A DNA stretch of 64,000 nt, from positions 8,323,001-8,387,000 of the forward strand of contig NC_088308.1 of assembly GCF_910592395.1 (NCBI RefSeq). The letters run 5' to 3'. Under the pieces are notes generated by a model. That model saw only the letters and a list, made by a program, of their open reading frames with translations. It was not told the origin of the DNA and ran no database searches. Each line of letters opens with the position of its first letter. Within the stretch, counting starts at the first letter, position 1. Position numbers and translations under genes: made by a program. This DNA comes from Lineus longissimus. Its lineage: Eukaryota > Nemertea > Pilidiophora > Heteronemertea > Lineidae. This document shows, piece after piece, positions 22,175 through 34,400 of the stretch.

Positions 22175-24753
22175 GTACAAGTATTCGCAAATTTATTCTT
22201 GGGTTCATGATGCTATTATAGACTCTATATCACCCCACTATTGGGTAGCACCTGGTTTGAAAAGGTGACGTCAATTTGCGATGTCATATCCTGTCTGCTA
22301 AAAAATCCAGAGATTTTAGTATTGTCCTTGATACCATCAAAAACTCAGTGAATGAGTTTTTCATACCATGTAAAACTAGCAGGCATTTTGTATTTACGGA
22401 TTTCGCAAATAACCTAGATTTAAGAAAAATGAACTTAGTCACCGTTAGTGTTTTTTTTCGTTTTTATAGGAAAATCTAAATGAATTTTTTCAATAAAAAC
22501 GCATAAAAACTGGTGAACATTTATTTTTTCTGAGGCTTTCGTGAATTTTTGCGCCAACATGTCACTATAAAGATTCGACATTTAGGCTGGTCTTTATCTG
22601 ATTCCGAATCAGATTTTGCCCCACCAGTTACAACCGTAGTGACACCATGCCTGATTAGGCGGAGACACTGCCCACATTTGTGCTAAATGCGAGTTAGTTG
22701 CACTTTCCGAGAGTTATCGGATTGTTTTTTTAGAAAATGGTTAATAATTACGGCAGCATTTTAGTGCCACTAAAGAAGAATAAAAAAAGAAAAAATTTCT
22801 CGTAATAACGACTTTTAATCTCGTAATATCGACTTTTAATCTCGTAATAACGACTTTTAATCTCGTAATAACGACTTTTAATCTCGTAATAACGACTTTC
22901 TTTCTCGTTATAACGACTTTCTTTCTTGTAATAACGACTTTTAATCTCGTAATAACGACTTTCTTTCTCGTTATATTATTAACGACTTTTAATCTTGTAA
23001 TAACGACTTTTAATTAAAAGTCGTTATAATGAGAAAGGAAGTCGTTATAACGAGAAAGAAAGTCGTTATTATGAGATTAAAAGTCGTTATAATGAGAAAT
23101 AAAGTCGTTATTTTGAGATTAAAAGTCGTTATAACGAGAAAGAAAGTCTTTATTACGAGATAATCAAATTGAACTAATTAAGTCATAATCTCCAAGCTTA
23201 GTACATGCTTGTTTTGAAAAACTGGAATAAAATTAGCTTCCTAACATGCCCCATGTTTTCAGGTGCTGACTAATTCCTCCAAATGAACTCAAAACACAAA
23301 AATTACTTTTTTCTTCTCTTATTGAAAAAGTTCTTTTTCACCTTCAGGCCATTTTGACTTGATGCTGTGAATCAATAGTGTTTACTCGGGAAAAATATGT
23401 TTTCTTCAAATCTGATATGGATAATTAAAAATAATAATGAATAAGAAAGAACATCAAAGAATTATGAGTTTGAATAAAGTCGGCTAATTTAACGGACTTA
23501 CTTTTGTTTAAGGGGCTGTTTTATTGTCTGTACTTCCTCACTTTGGATTTTAGAAGAATGGGGTACCATAACGAACATACTTGTAGAGGTTACCACTTTT
23601 ATGAGGGATTCAGACAACCCCCTTTCCGTTTAGCATCTTGGCAATTCTTATTGATGTGGTACTCAACACAAAGCCTTATTGATCTCTGCAACTCTGATGG
23701 AATCTATCGATCCATGTTGATGCGCTTTTCAGATTCTGCGCTTCTGTTTGCTAGCGGCAGAAGAAGCACTGGTGCGCTGTGAATCCAAATCTAAATGTCA
23801 TCTGATGATACCTAGCTGCTCCTTTGTTCCCCTCGAAAGTAATATTTGAGATTTTTATCAGTCTTCCGTGAAATATTAATCCATTTTCAGTGGGTTGTTT
23901 GTCGTAATTTTAATTCAAAAGGAGCATTGTTAGCAAGAGAACATTTGTTAGTTACCTCCCCTTGCACTGTCATTTAGCATTGTCATAGATATGCTAATAC
24001 CCAGGCGCAACAGTATAAAGACGCTGAGCAATATACGTCATTCTGACATTTTCCATTTCCACCTGTTTTGAATGCATTTCAAAATAAGTTTACGCTATTT
24101 TAGTAAGCTACCAGAAGTATGTAGACTCGGATACAAATTTCAATCAAACGTATCTTGAAAAAGTGGATAAAACATTGTGTTTGTTCAGGATTTCTGAGTA
24201 CTCGTCAGGACATGTCTGGCCAGAAGTTTGCACTGTTAGATCGGGAGATCGATGCGAGTCAGTTTCTTATCCTTACACTTTATTGTGAATTTTCAAGGAT
24301 TCATGAAATTATGACGTCAAACATTTTGTTATAATTACTAATAGAGCTATACTTTCTTCTGCGCTTAATCAGAATCATTGGGGAAACTATATGTGGTGCA
24401 GTTTTATCTGGCTGTCCGTTCTCCATGGATGTTGAAAACTGTCAAGAATAAAAGAACATTCTGGATTTGATAATTTACAAGACGTTTTTTTGCAGTGAAC
24501 ATTATTCGAAGTAGTGGAATTATCAAATGCCTTTTGCAAAATATCGTTCTTCTTTGAATGGATATTCTTGGATTAGATCAGATCTTGAATGTTATTACAG
24601 GATACATGGACATGTAGCAGCAAAAAAACAACCGTTTATCTGTGTTAAAGCTTCTGTGTGAGGCAGTTCTTTTAGTGGCATTGGCAGTGCTTTCTGAATG
24701 AAATTGATAGTTCTTTGAATCAGTAAACACTAATTGAAACCCACATTTCTAAA
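22175..24753 (+). other. Interval before the giant TMC exon; likely promoter/5' UTR region
   Basis: Contains the palindromic array at 22799-23165. A 74-codon frame from ATG 23561 (MGYHNEHTCRGY...) follows a possible acceptor, but I do not recognise it and do not annotate it as a gene. An acceptor-like TTATTACAG at about 24592-24600 may start the 5' UTR part of the giant exon; the frame of the giant exon is closed upstream by TAA at 24724, so coding cannot extend further left. Confidence 0.4.
22799..23165. repeat. Palindromic array of TCGTAATAACGACTTTTAA units
   Basis: About ten direct copies of a roughly 21-bp unit (TAATAACGACTTTTAATCTCG and variants) are followed, after the exact palindrome GACTTTTAATTAAAAGTC near 23003-23020, by about seven inverted copies (AGTCGTTATAACGAGAAAG type). 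The whole could fold into a hairpin with arms of about 150 bp or more. Confidence 0.9.
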
Positions 24754-24897
24754 ATGGATCATAAAGGAGGTAAAACTACTGGAGTAAAAGCTGACGATGA
24801 AGACGAATGGCTACAGATGGCTATGCAGCAAGCTTCAATATATCCTGGTAGTGGTATTGACAGCAGAAATGATGAATCTGATGAGGGTGAAGAAGAA

Positions 24898-24951
<54 letters not shown>

Positions 24952-27900
24952 TTCTCAGATGGTGTTGATGATGATGATGATGATGATGATGACGATGATG
25001 ATGCAGACGAGTTTGCAGTTGCACAAAGAGAAACAGAGCAGTTAAAGGGAATGCGTCGAAAGCGTTCTCACAGGAAATCCTCAAAAACAAATGCCAAGGA
25101 GGACCCAGACAACAAGCTAGGCAAAAAGACAATTATCAAAGAGAAGAGAAAATTTCTCTTCGTTCCCATCCCAGCCGGAGGGAAGAACAATTTGTCAGAT
25201 ATTACAAAACAAGTTTCCTGTATAGAGGGAGTGCAAATCACGAAAGCAACTGCCCCTGACAATAGAGGCCTTGATGGACCCACTGTCCTTTCAAAGAAGA
25301 CGGATTATCCAGTAAAAGCTAATGATGCTGAAGTTGGCGTTAATGTTGGTGTTGTTGAGCAAAAACCTCAAATCGACCAACATGAGGTTCCTGGTGTCAG
25401 TCTTTCACTTGGAATGGAGGGAAATCCAACTTCCGGTAGTGTGAATCTTTCCCTTGGTCTTGGAGATAAACAGAACCACAGTAATAGCAATAGGCCTACA
25501 GGTCTTTCACTTGGAGTAGAAGACAGAATGGAAAGTATTTTGACTCCTGACAAAAACATAAAAACTAACACAACCTCGACTTCTAATTCAGTGGTAGAAA
25601 ATCCTCAGACTGGCTCTAAAAAATCACACCATGAAAATGTTCCTATACCAAATAAAAAACACACTATTTCTGAATCAGCAAAAAATCCCCCTGTGTCGTC
25701 CACTATATCAGGGAGAGTTGCTTCATCAAATAATAAATTTGCAACAACCAGCATAAAATCTTCCGACACATCTAAAAGTACAGTTTCATCAGTGATTGAA
25801 AACCAAGCATCCCAGAATATCAGCAAGGATTCCAATATTTCAAAAACTTACTTGACCACAGAAAAAAGTTCTAGTTCAACTGTAAACATACCCAGGAATA
25901 AAACGACCTTATTAAATTCACCTCGTGTTACCAGTTCAGAAAGCAAAAAGAATAATGCTGTGAATGTTTCAGCGGATGTTTCTGGTTCTGTGGATGCGGT
26001 AAAAAATACTTTTGATGGATCAGAAGAACCAAAGTTAAAATCACAGGAAAATGGGAATGCTTCTTCAATTGAAAATAGTACAATTGAGAATGTAACAGAA
26101 AGGAGTACAGTGGCGTCGTCTGATGTAAATAGTAGCAAAGATAAATCAGCTGTTGATAATGCTAGTGTCAGTGACACACATGAAAGAGGTGAGCAATTGG
26201 AGGCTGTACGTGACAAGACTCATAAGACTCAGAACAAAAAAAATTCACTTCTGAGACAGAACAGTCGGAACTTTGCTGAACTCTCAAAATTGTCTGGCAG
26301 AAGTAAAATAAAGAATCAGGTGTCCATTCAACAAATCAAAAATCCACAAATTTCGAGTTCGGATACTGATAGTGACAATAAAGTGAAGTGTATTGCTGAT
26401 AAACGAGATAATTCTGCTGTTGTATTGGCACCATCAATCAAGAACAAACTGTATTCCAGCCAATCCAGTCTTGGGTTACACGAGTCTGATGCAGTCACAG
26501 TTCAAGTGAATGGTCAACTACCAGAGGATAGCCTTGACAATGGAACAGTACCAAAATGTATTCAGTCTGAAACAAATCCGAATTCGATAACTGCCACGGA
26601 GTCTGTTCCAAGACCAAGTGATGGGGACTTGTCATGCCAAAAGGTATTTGGGCCCTTTACAATTCAGCAGGATATTAATGCCTCTACTGAAACTCACGAT
26701 GAGCAATCCAATGTTGTATATACACAAAATGCAGGGAAAGAGATGCCATCTAAGCCGTCAGCAGCTGAAAATGCTGCTTCAGGTAAAGACAGTCATTCGA
26801 TCCAAATTGAAACAGGTGTGACACTTGATAACAAATATGCTTCCATCCGAGGAGATGCCACTGTCAATAGTAATGACAAGGAAAATGCATCATATGAAGG
26901 TCGAACTGTTTTAAACTATGTGGGAAGCACGTCTGATATTGTTAAGAAATCACAGGTGGAAAGGACGGATAATTTACAAAATCCTTATGAGAATGGGGAC
27001 AAATGCGAATCAAAGGAAAAACCGATCATGAATGAAAAGACACCAGGTGGAACAGGAAGGGCTTCTAATAAAGTTAAAGTAATTTCATCAACCAAGAAAG
27101 GGACTGCCATTCCCAAAGAGTTGAAGGGTACTGTTGGCCAAAGCGGTCAAGAGAAATCTAATGACATAAATGTGGGAGCAAGGGAATCAAAATCTGTTCT
27201 AGATACTAGCAGGGATACACCACCGAGTCAAGGTGAAAAGAAGCCCAACTCTGAAGAAAAGGCAAAAGTCATTTCCACAAAACGAAGTGGTGCTGTTAGG
27301 GAGAGGGCCACACTGCCCATTTTTGTGGGAAAGAGAAAAGGACAAAAAGGTATAGCTAATCTTACAAATGTGGTGAAGGATCAAAAGTTAGCAGATGCAG
27401 AAAATAACTCTCCACCTTCTAAAGTAGACAAATCGTTGAAAAGGGAAGAAATTACTGTTGATGTAAAGGACTCCAAAATATCTGATGTGGGAAAAGAAGG
27501 AAATAGACTTGATGCAGGAGAGCAAATGTCTTCATTAAAAGCCAAACAAAAGGAGACTGCACCAGTGGATGTGGCAAACCGTGATGATGACAGAAAGAAA
27601 ACAACAGTGAAGGGAGAGGCCCAGTCATCTGTTGCAAACAGTAATGCAGAAATAAGAACATCAAAGACTGAAAAGAAGACCTCACTGGTAAAAGAGAGAA
27701 AAGTCAGTTTTACAGAAGAAAAAACAAAACTAAAGGACCCAAAGCAAACTGATTCTGAGGATGAAATGTCCCCAAAGGGAAAGGGAGTGAAAGTTTATGG
27801 TGCAGCAAGAATAGCTACATATGCAAAGAAAGCGACACCTTCTCTCAAGAAGAAGAAACTCTCGCCATCAAAGGAAGCCAAATCTGTCAATGAAGGAAAG

Positions 27901-30900
27901 GAGGACATGGTATGTGACAGCAAGAAGTCTGCTGTTGTAGAAGGTGAGGTAGATATTTTTGATTCTGGGAAGAAAAATTGGAAGAATTTATCACCACTGT
28001 TGGAAAAGGATAAAGAAACTGCTGATGCCGAGAATTCAACGGTAGTCCGGAATACTGATCATGAGGCTAGTGAGAAGACAGCATTACCAGAAGAGGAGTC
28101 GAAGGGCACTGATGATACGAACAAAGTCTGCAAAATAAATACAGGAGGAAATGCAACTGGTCTTCAAGTTTCTGAGTCAAAAAAATATGAAAAAAGTCCC
28201 GAGCAAACATCCCCCAAAAAAGAAACCAGTGTAAAAGAGGCTGAACACAAAGAATACTCAGCAAAAGAGAAAATGAAAAAAGGACTGACATCAACAAAGA
28301 CGAATAATAACGACACATCCGAAAAGCTAGTGGTTCCAATGGTTACTGAGGATAAAGAAACTGTTGAAAGCAAAGAGACAGATGTCAAAGTAGACAATGT
28401 CAAGCCTGCCGGGTGTGACGATCTGAAGACAGAAAAAGCTGATCCAAATTTTTCGAATGAAGCCAAGAAGAAGCCTGAAGAAACGCATAAATCTCCTGCG
28501 GGGAATACTCCACTTGCCACTTCCACTAAAAATGAGCTAGAACTACTAGTACCAGTTTCAGGCACAGGATCAGTTCCAACGTCTCCGACCATCATACCTC
28601 AGCGTAGGCCTCTTATGATAGTAAAGATGAGGTCACTCCTGCCTTTGCCATCGGATTCGAGTGAGATTCTCGGTGACCTCTCACTAGTTCCAGCCTCCAG
28701 TGATCCATATGATTCACCTTCTAGAATCATCAGGGAGAAGGGCCAGTCTCATTTCTGGAAGGATGATGACCTTTCTTCACTTACATCGCTCTCATCGGAA
28801 AACGATAAACCTTACCTTTTTCCTGTACTTTCAAGAGCTGTGCGAACCCAACCTTTCTCTTTCTACTCAAATCATGACAATACATCAAGTGAAAGAGATT
28901 CACCATATGTCGAGAGTGCAAAGGCAATCATATCAATGCCAAGTCAAGGTAATGATAAAAAGATTTCACCAGTATCACCTGTTGCAGATTCTTGGAAGAA
29001 CTCTAAATCGGGTAGCGAAATGGATGATTCATCAGTATCAAACTATGGTGATGACTACTTTGGTATGGCAGCACTTTTGGCAAGTAAGAAGTACAATCCG
29101 TCTACATCACAGAACAATTTTAACATTTTGGAACAAGTTTATGGTGTTCAGGACTCCTCTTCTTCCACAATGCTGGATGACCAAAGCATGTTTGATCGAA
29201 ACTCTGATATTGTTGACTTTGCATCTCTGACTCAGCTCACTTCGCAAAAGGCGTCACCAATAGATATTGCGAGTGCTGTACAGAGTGGGTCAACAAACGT
29301 AGTGGAGGTTGAGAAAAAAGTCAGTGCTGGAGATGAGTCAAAATGGAAACAGGTTCCAATACCACTGGAGTTGAATGATTCTGAGAAGGAATCAAAATGG
29401 AAACAGGTTCCCATACCACTGGAGTTGAATGATTCTGAGAAGGAATCAAAATGGAAACAGGTTCCAATACCACTTGAGTTGAATGAATCTGAGAAGGAAT
29501 CAAAATGGAAACAGGTTCCAATACCATTGGAGCTGAATGAAACTGAGAACGAATCAAAATGGAAACAGGTTCCAATCCCATTAGAGCTGAACGAAACTGA
29601 GAAGGAATCAAAATGGAAACAGGTTCCAATCCCATTAGAGCTGAACGAAACTGAGAAGGAATCAAAATGGAAACAGGTTCCAATCCCATTGGAGCTGAAC
29701 GAAACTGAGAAGGAATCAAAATGGAAACAGGTTCCAATACCATTGGAGATTGATGAAGAGAAAGGATCAGTGATGGTAACAGAAGCAAGGAGTGTTAGCA
29801 GTTCTTCTATGACACCTGTGGAGCAACCTGAGGAAGGACTGAGTATGATAGAAATGCTGCGAAACCAATCACATGTAGCAAAGGGGGTGAGAAGGACCTC
29901 TGGAATGGACCGAACTGGAGCAGCTAGTACCATCACGAAAGTACGTCAGAAGTCACAGTCTGGCAGTGTTACGGTTGGGGATTCTTCAGTAAATACTGAA
30001 GACGGAAGAACCGGTCTAATTGATATGCTGCGTAGACAGTCAAGAATCACAGAGAAATTAAGATTGGCATCATCAGTGGAGAAGAATTCGGGTTTGCCTG
30101 ACATGCCAGTTGAGGAAAATGTGAGCCTCATTGACACACTGGGACATAAATCTCAGCTCAATCAGGCAGCTGCAGAAAGAATTGGTACCGATCGACAGGG
30201 TGCAGGAGGGAGTGTACTTGATAGGTTAAGGCAACAGTCCCAGTTGAGTGAAAGTGTTAGAAGGAGTGCAAGCAGTGATGCTGAACATACTAAGGATGTC
30301 TCAGATCACGGGACAGAACTGATTGAAACATCTCGCAAACGGTCTGTCAATAAAAAAGGGAAAGGCTCTACTTCTGATATATCAACAGCCTCAGGGCATT
30401 CTGATACTCTCAGGGCTGCACAGAGGAAGTTTAAGCTACGGCCTGCAGGATCTCCTGTGCCAGAGAGTGTAGAGTCCAATGAAGTGAATGGTAAGGTTTC
30501 GGGGGAAATGTTGGAAACCCAGTCACTGCCCGGGGAGGATCAACCACCAGTCAGCAGTAAGCCAGGGAATCTGAGAAGTAAATCCGTTACACCATCGGGA
30601 ATGGCTGCAGCAAAGTGGCAGGGTTCCATTTCCAAGAAAAACAACAGTGCATCGCAGTCTCCATCCAACTTTGGAAAAGGACAGTCGCCTTCACAGACTG
30701 ATGGAAAACGCAAAGCTTCATCAGGACCTGTGAGGTCAACATTAACTCGCCAACAGTCGTCATTGTCTTTAAACTCTAAAAACTCAAGTAAGTCTCACAG
30801 TAGGCACCAGTCTCATGCGATAGAAAAAACTAGACCATCATTGGCACCAAAAGCAAAATCGGTAATGTCTTCATCTTCATCATCTCCTTTGAATGTTGAA

Positions 30901-31499
30901 AGGCGAGTGTTGCAGAATTCTCAGAAAGAGAACTGGAAAACCGTTAGGAATAACCAGCATAATCTTGTGAAGGATTCAGTTGAGATGTCGAACCAGAAAT
31001 CTATGGAAGGTGTTGATGTTGTGTCCTCCCCACGGGTTATTGAGAAGGTGGAGAAATCAACCGACGAAACAGTTTTTGAAAAGCCTGATGGAACACCAGA
31101 GAGGTCACCTGAAACGGGAGAGGTGCAACGGAAACCTGTTGTGAAGGAAGTAGTGCAACAAAATAGTGACAGGGAGAAGGAGAAGGTTGTTCCGACTGAT
31201 ACCATCATCGACATCACTGATGATGAAGACGACTTGCAAAAGGTGGTTGTGGATGATGGAAAAAAGCTTGTAAAATCACCAAGCCTATCAAATGACGACC
31301 GTGGGCAGATTATCACGACGACAACTGTGACTACTGTCTGCCAGAGGCCTTGTAATTTGTCGCAGCTGATGGATAGCACTGCGGAATTACGTCAAGCTAA
31401 AGCTCTTGTGACGGCTCGGCATAGAGCGCTCTTCCAGAAGACACCACCTTTCCTTGTTCGTAAAAGAGTACTACATGAAACACCAGATGACTTTGAGCA
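24754..31499 (+). CDS. TMC: Giant first coding exon of TMC: about 2248-residue disordered N-terminus
   Basis: A single 6746-nt exon opens at ATG 24754 (context AAAATGG) and leaves in phase 2 at GAGCA/GTAAGT, joining 32179 in frame (FEQ-SRLMNEPVKRL). No globular domain is recognised. In order: aspartate tracts (residues about 49-84), a basic cluster RRKRSHRKSSK (about 103), three LSLG motifs (about 214-252), long Ser/Lys/Glu-rich sequence, eight 18-residue repeats ESKWKQVPIPLELNETEK (1528-1671), degenerate repeats with core LID(M/T)LRRQS near 1694, 1754, 1790, 1820 and 1855, a Ser/Lys-rich basic stretch, and IIDITDDEDD near 2150, which resembles a SUMO-interacting motif. Such composition suggests a cytosolic scaffold or tether attached to the channel; that is inference. 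Without splicing the frame stops at TAA inside the donor, giving a 2249-residue soluble protein. A separate intronless gene is the alternative. Confidence 0.8.
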
Positions 31500-34400
31500 G
31501 TAAGTTGTCCTTGAATGACACATGTTTGTCTTGTACTTCTCAGTACTTGGCTTCTTGTAGTGCTGTTGTCATTGCTGATTGTTTCATGTTATTAATTCAC
31601 TACTTTCCTGATCAGTGCCCCAGAGTGGTAAAGCATTGTTGTGGGAAACAGAATGACGTATCGAGTATCATTCATAATGTATCGAGTCAGCCTTTGCTAT
31701 TGTCAACATCATACCAGTCGTGGACTTTATTACGTATCCTATATAGACATTTTTTTGCATGTTCCTTGGTCGAAGAATTGCGGGTCACAAAAAGAAAACC
31801 CCAACTATCGGAGTTGGTGTGCTCATGTTACTTTAGTGTGTGGTGATGGTATACATGAACATCTTCTCAAACATTTTCTTTCTGCATCAGCTGATACTTA
31901 CAACAGTTTGACTTAGATAAGAAAATTCCATCTTCTCTAAGCATGTGAAATGTTTTTTGTTTCCTCATTTACATGTAGTGTTTTCCATGGCTTGTTTGAA
32001 CATGTCTATCGACACATTTCATACAGCGAATTTCAGCTAATAGCCAACATTTTATGTCAATAGGAATGCTTTATCTCATTGTTATACAGACTGAAAACAC
32101 AGACACAAATATACTGGATGTTTGCTTCCTTGCTCAGGTTGCCAGCTTGTTATCTTCCTATTGTTGATGTATTTTCAGGTCTCGTTTAATGAACGAACCT
32201 GTGAAAAGGTTGAAAGGATTTCAGAAATGGAAACACACACGGAGAGTGGTGAGTCACTAAAGGCTTTAGTTCATATTGAATTTTGAATAATTATATTTTG
32301 AAACAAACTGAAAGTCACATAAAAACTTATTATGGCCTTACAACAACTGAAGAAAATGACACAGTCAGCTAGATTCTTTTACCATCTCAAACAAGAATAG
32401 CAACATGTATAAAGCTCTGTTTGGTTTTCCAGAAGTAATGAGCTTTTGATAACGATGAATTGCAATGATCACCGACCGGTATTTATTAAACAAACTTTAC
32501 AGAATCAGTTCTTTTAGACAACTTTAAAAGCTGCATTGCCAGATATTTGAAATAACTCATGGGTATAGGCCCATTCACCTTGAGGCAATTGTTAGCAAAT
32601 AATCAATGCTGCAGCCAGTAATATTGTGATAAGTTGATACTTGATATAATACCCAATAATTAGTCTCTGTGGCCAAGAGCAACATCTTAAAATGCCTTGG
32701 AGCTACATTGTATCAGTATGCTATTAATAAGCGATGAGGACAATCATAACACTATATCAATTTAAATTGATATCTATTAATTGGTGGTCAATAGAGATAT
32801 GTGGCCTGTCACATTTCCGATAAAGTTCAGGCCAACTTTTTATCTTTTACAAGGTATCCAAGAGAGGTTGCACACCATTTATGACCAGAGCTTCAACTTT
32901 GAGGCTAAGTTTCAGTCGCCTCCAAGGCATGTCGGTTCAGCGGAATAGACAAAAGTTTTCAAATTGCTTTATTGATGTGAAAGGGTTCTTTAATTTCGTT
33001 GAATCGAATAAAACTTAAGACGAGGAACCTCATGGCCGAGTCATTGACACGGCTAAAATGCAACAGGGCCCCGGTTCGATCTCGGGAGAACCAGGATTGT
33101 ATTTCTTGATTGATGAACGAGTGGCGCATTCCAGGAACTAACATTTCAGGCTCTTCAAAGCCCTTAGTTAAATTGATGTGTAAAAGTGAGATTCATTGCA
33201 TCTAGTGTCTATGCCTTGGTCTATGCCTAGGCAAGCAAAAGACCCGAACAATCAAGGTAAAAGGCACGAGGAGCTTTCAATGGCGGAAGGTGGAGTTACT
33301 AGGCAAAAACCAATTGGAGCCTCACCGGAGTGACATGTTAAAACGCTCATCTCATCGTATGGGAGGAAAACTCCGTCGAGAAAAACACCTCCTAGTGCTG
33401 AAGAAGAAGACTTCACACAACTGCAATTCAGCTCAAAGATTAAGTCAAAGTGATAAAAGTGGTGCAACCTCTCTTGATCACAAAATCACCTCCTTGTCAA
33501 TTTCAGGAATGGCGTCGATTCAAGGACAGAGTAGCAGATTCTTTCTCGTCTCTGATAATATGGAATGGATCTTTCAAACAAATCGAAGGTAAATACATTT
33601 TTTAGTTTAATCGATTGAAATGAATTAGAATGGAAACATCCATTTCTGAAACGAGAAAGTGTAAGGGCAACAGAAATGCTCAGATGCCAATGATGATGTA
33701 TTTCATTGCAGGTGCCTTTGGTATGGATATAGGGTCCTACTCCTGCCAGCTCATGTTCTCTATTTCATTGTAAGTGACTTTAGTATGGATATAGGGTCCA
33801 ACTACTGCTAACTCCTGTTCTCTATTTCATTGCAGGTGCCTTTAGTATGAATATAGGGTCCTACTTCTGCTAACTCCTGTTCTCTATTTCATTGCAGGTG
33901 CCTTTGGAATGGGCATAGGGTCCTATTACCGCTTCCTCAAATTGCTGTTTCAACTGAACATCGTCATTGCCCTCATCATGATACTACCCATTACTGTTCC
34001 TCAGGCGATTTTCTCACCCGCCACTTTCAACGAATCTCTCCTACTCGTCAACTTTTCAACTGCTGCTCTGGACGTTCCATTAATAAGTGCCCAGGTGGCA
34101 GTATCAATACCATCGCCCAATGATACCAGTGGCGTAGCGCAAGCTCTGACATCTTCGACTAGTGTGAACTTTGTTGCCGACGCAATGAGCTGCTCTGCAA
34201 ACTACACTGCGACTGTGGATGAGCGTGTGGCTGCAGCGACACCTCTAGAGTCAGTCTTATCATTTCTCCAGGGAGACGTAAGTATTCAATATAGATTACA
34301 AATTTCTTTGTAGAACCTCCTGCGATAACGCTAGCCTCAAAGGTATGTCCAATGTGCTGACCTAGTTGTCAGTATAATTTCCAAGAGCATTCTGATTTAC

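Noticed and set aside
23504-23782. 92-codon plus-strand frame as another TMC first exon
   Set aside because: Only 74 codons follow a real ATG, no phase-2 donor closes it, and there is no similarity to TMC or to exon A or C.
24797-25132. Poly-Met and poly-His frames overlapping the start of the giant exon
   Set aside because: They are out-of-frame readings of the GAT microsatellite; the aspartate frame is the one that continues for 2248 codons.
29232-29936. Minus-strand open frame of 234 codons
   Set aside because: Antisense shadow of the 54-bp coding repeats, whose length is a multiple of three.
24754-31503. The giant ORF as a stand-alone intronless gene
   Set aside because: Its end coincides with a consensus GTAAGT donor in the exact phase needed by the TMC core. 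Kept as an alternative, but less likely.
33024-33100. A tRNA gene
   Set aside because: A- and B-box-like motifs are present, but no cloverleaf acceptor stem closes, and the tail matches a dispersed repeat, so a SINE is the better call.
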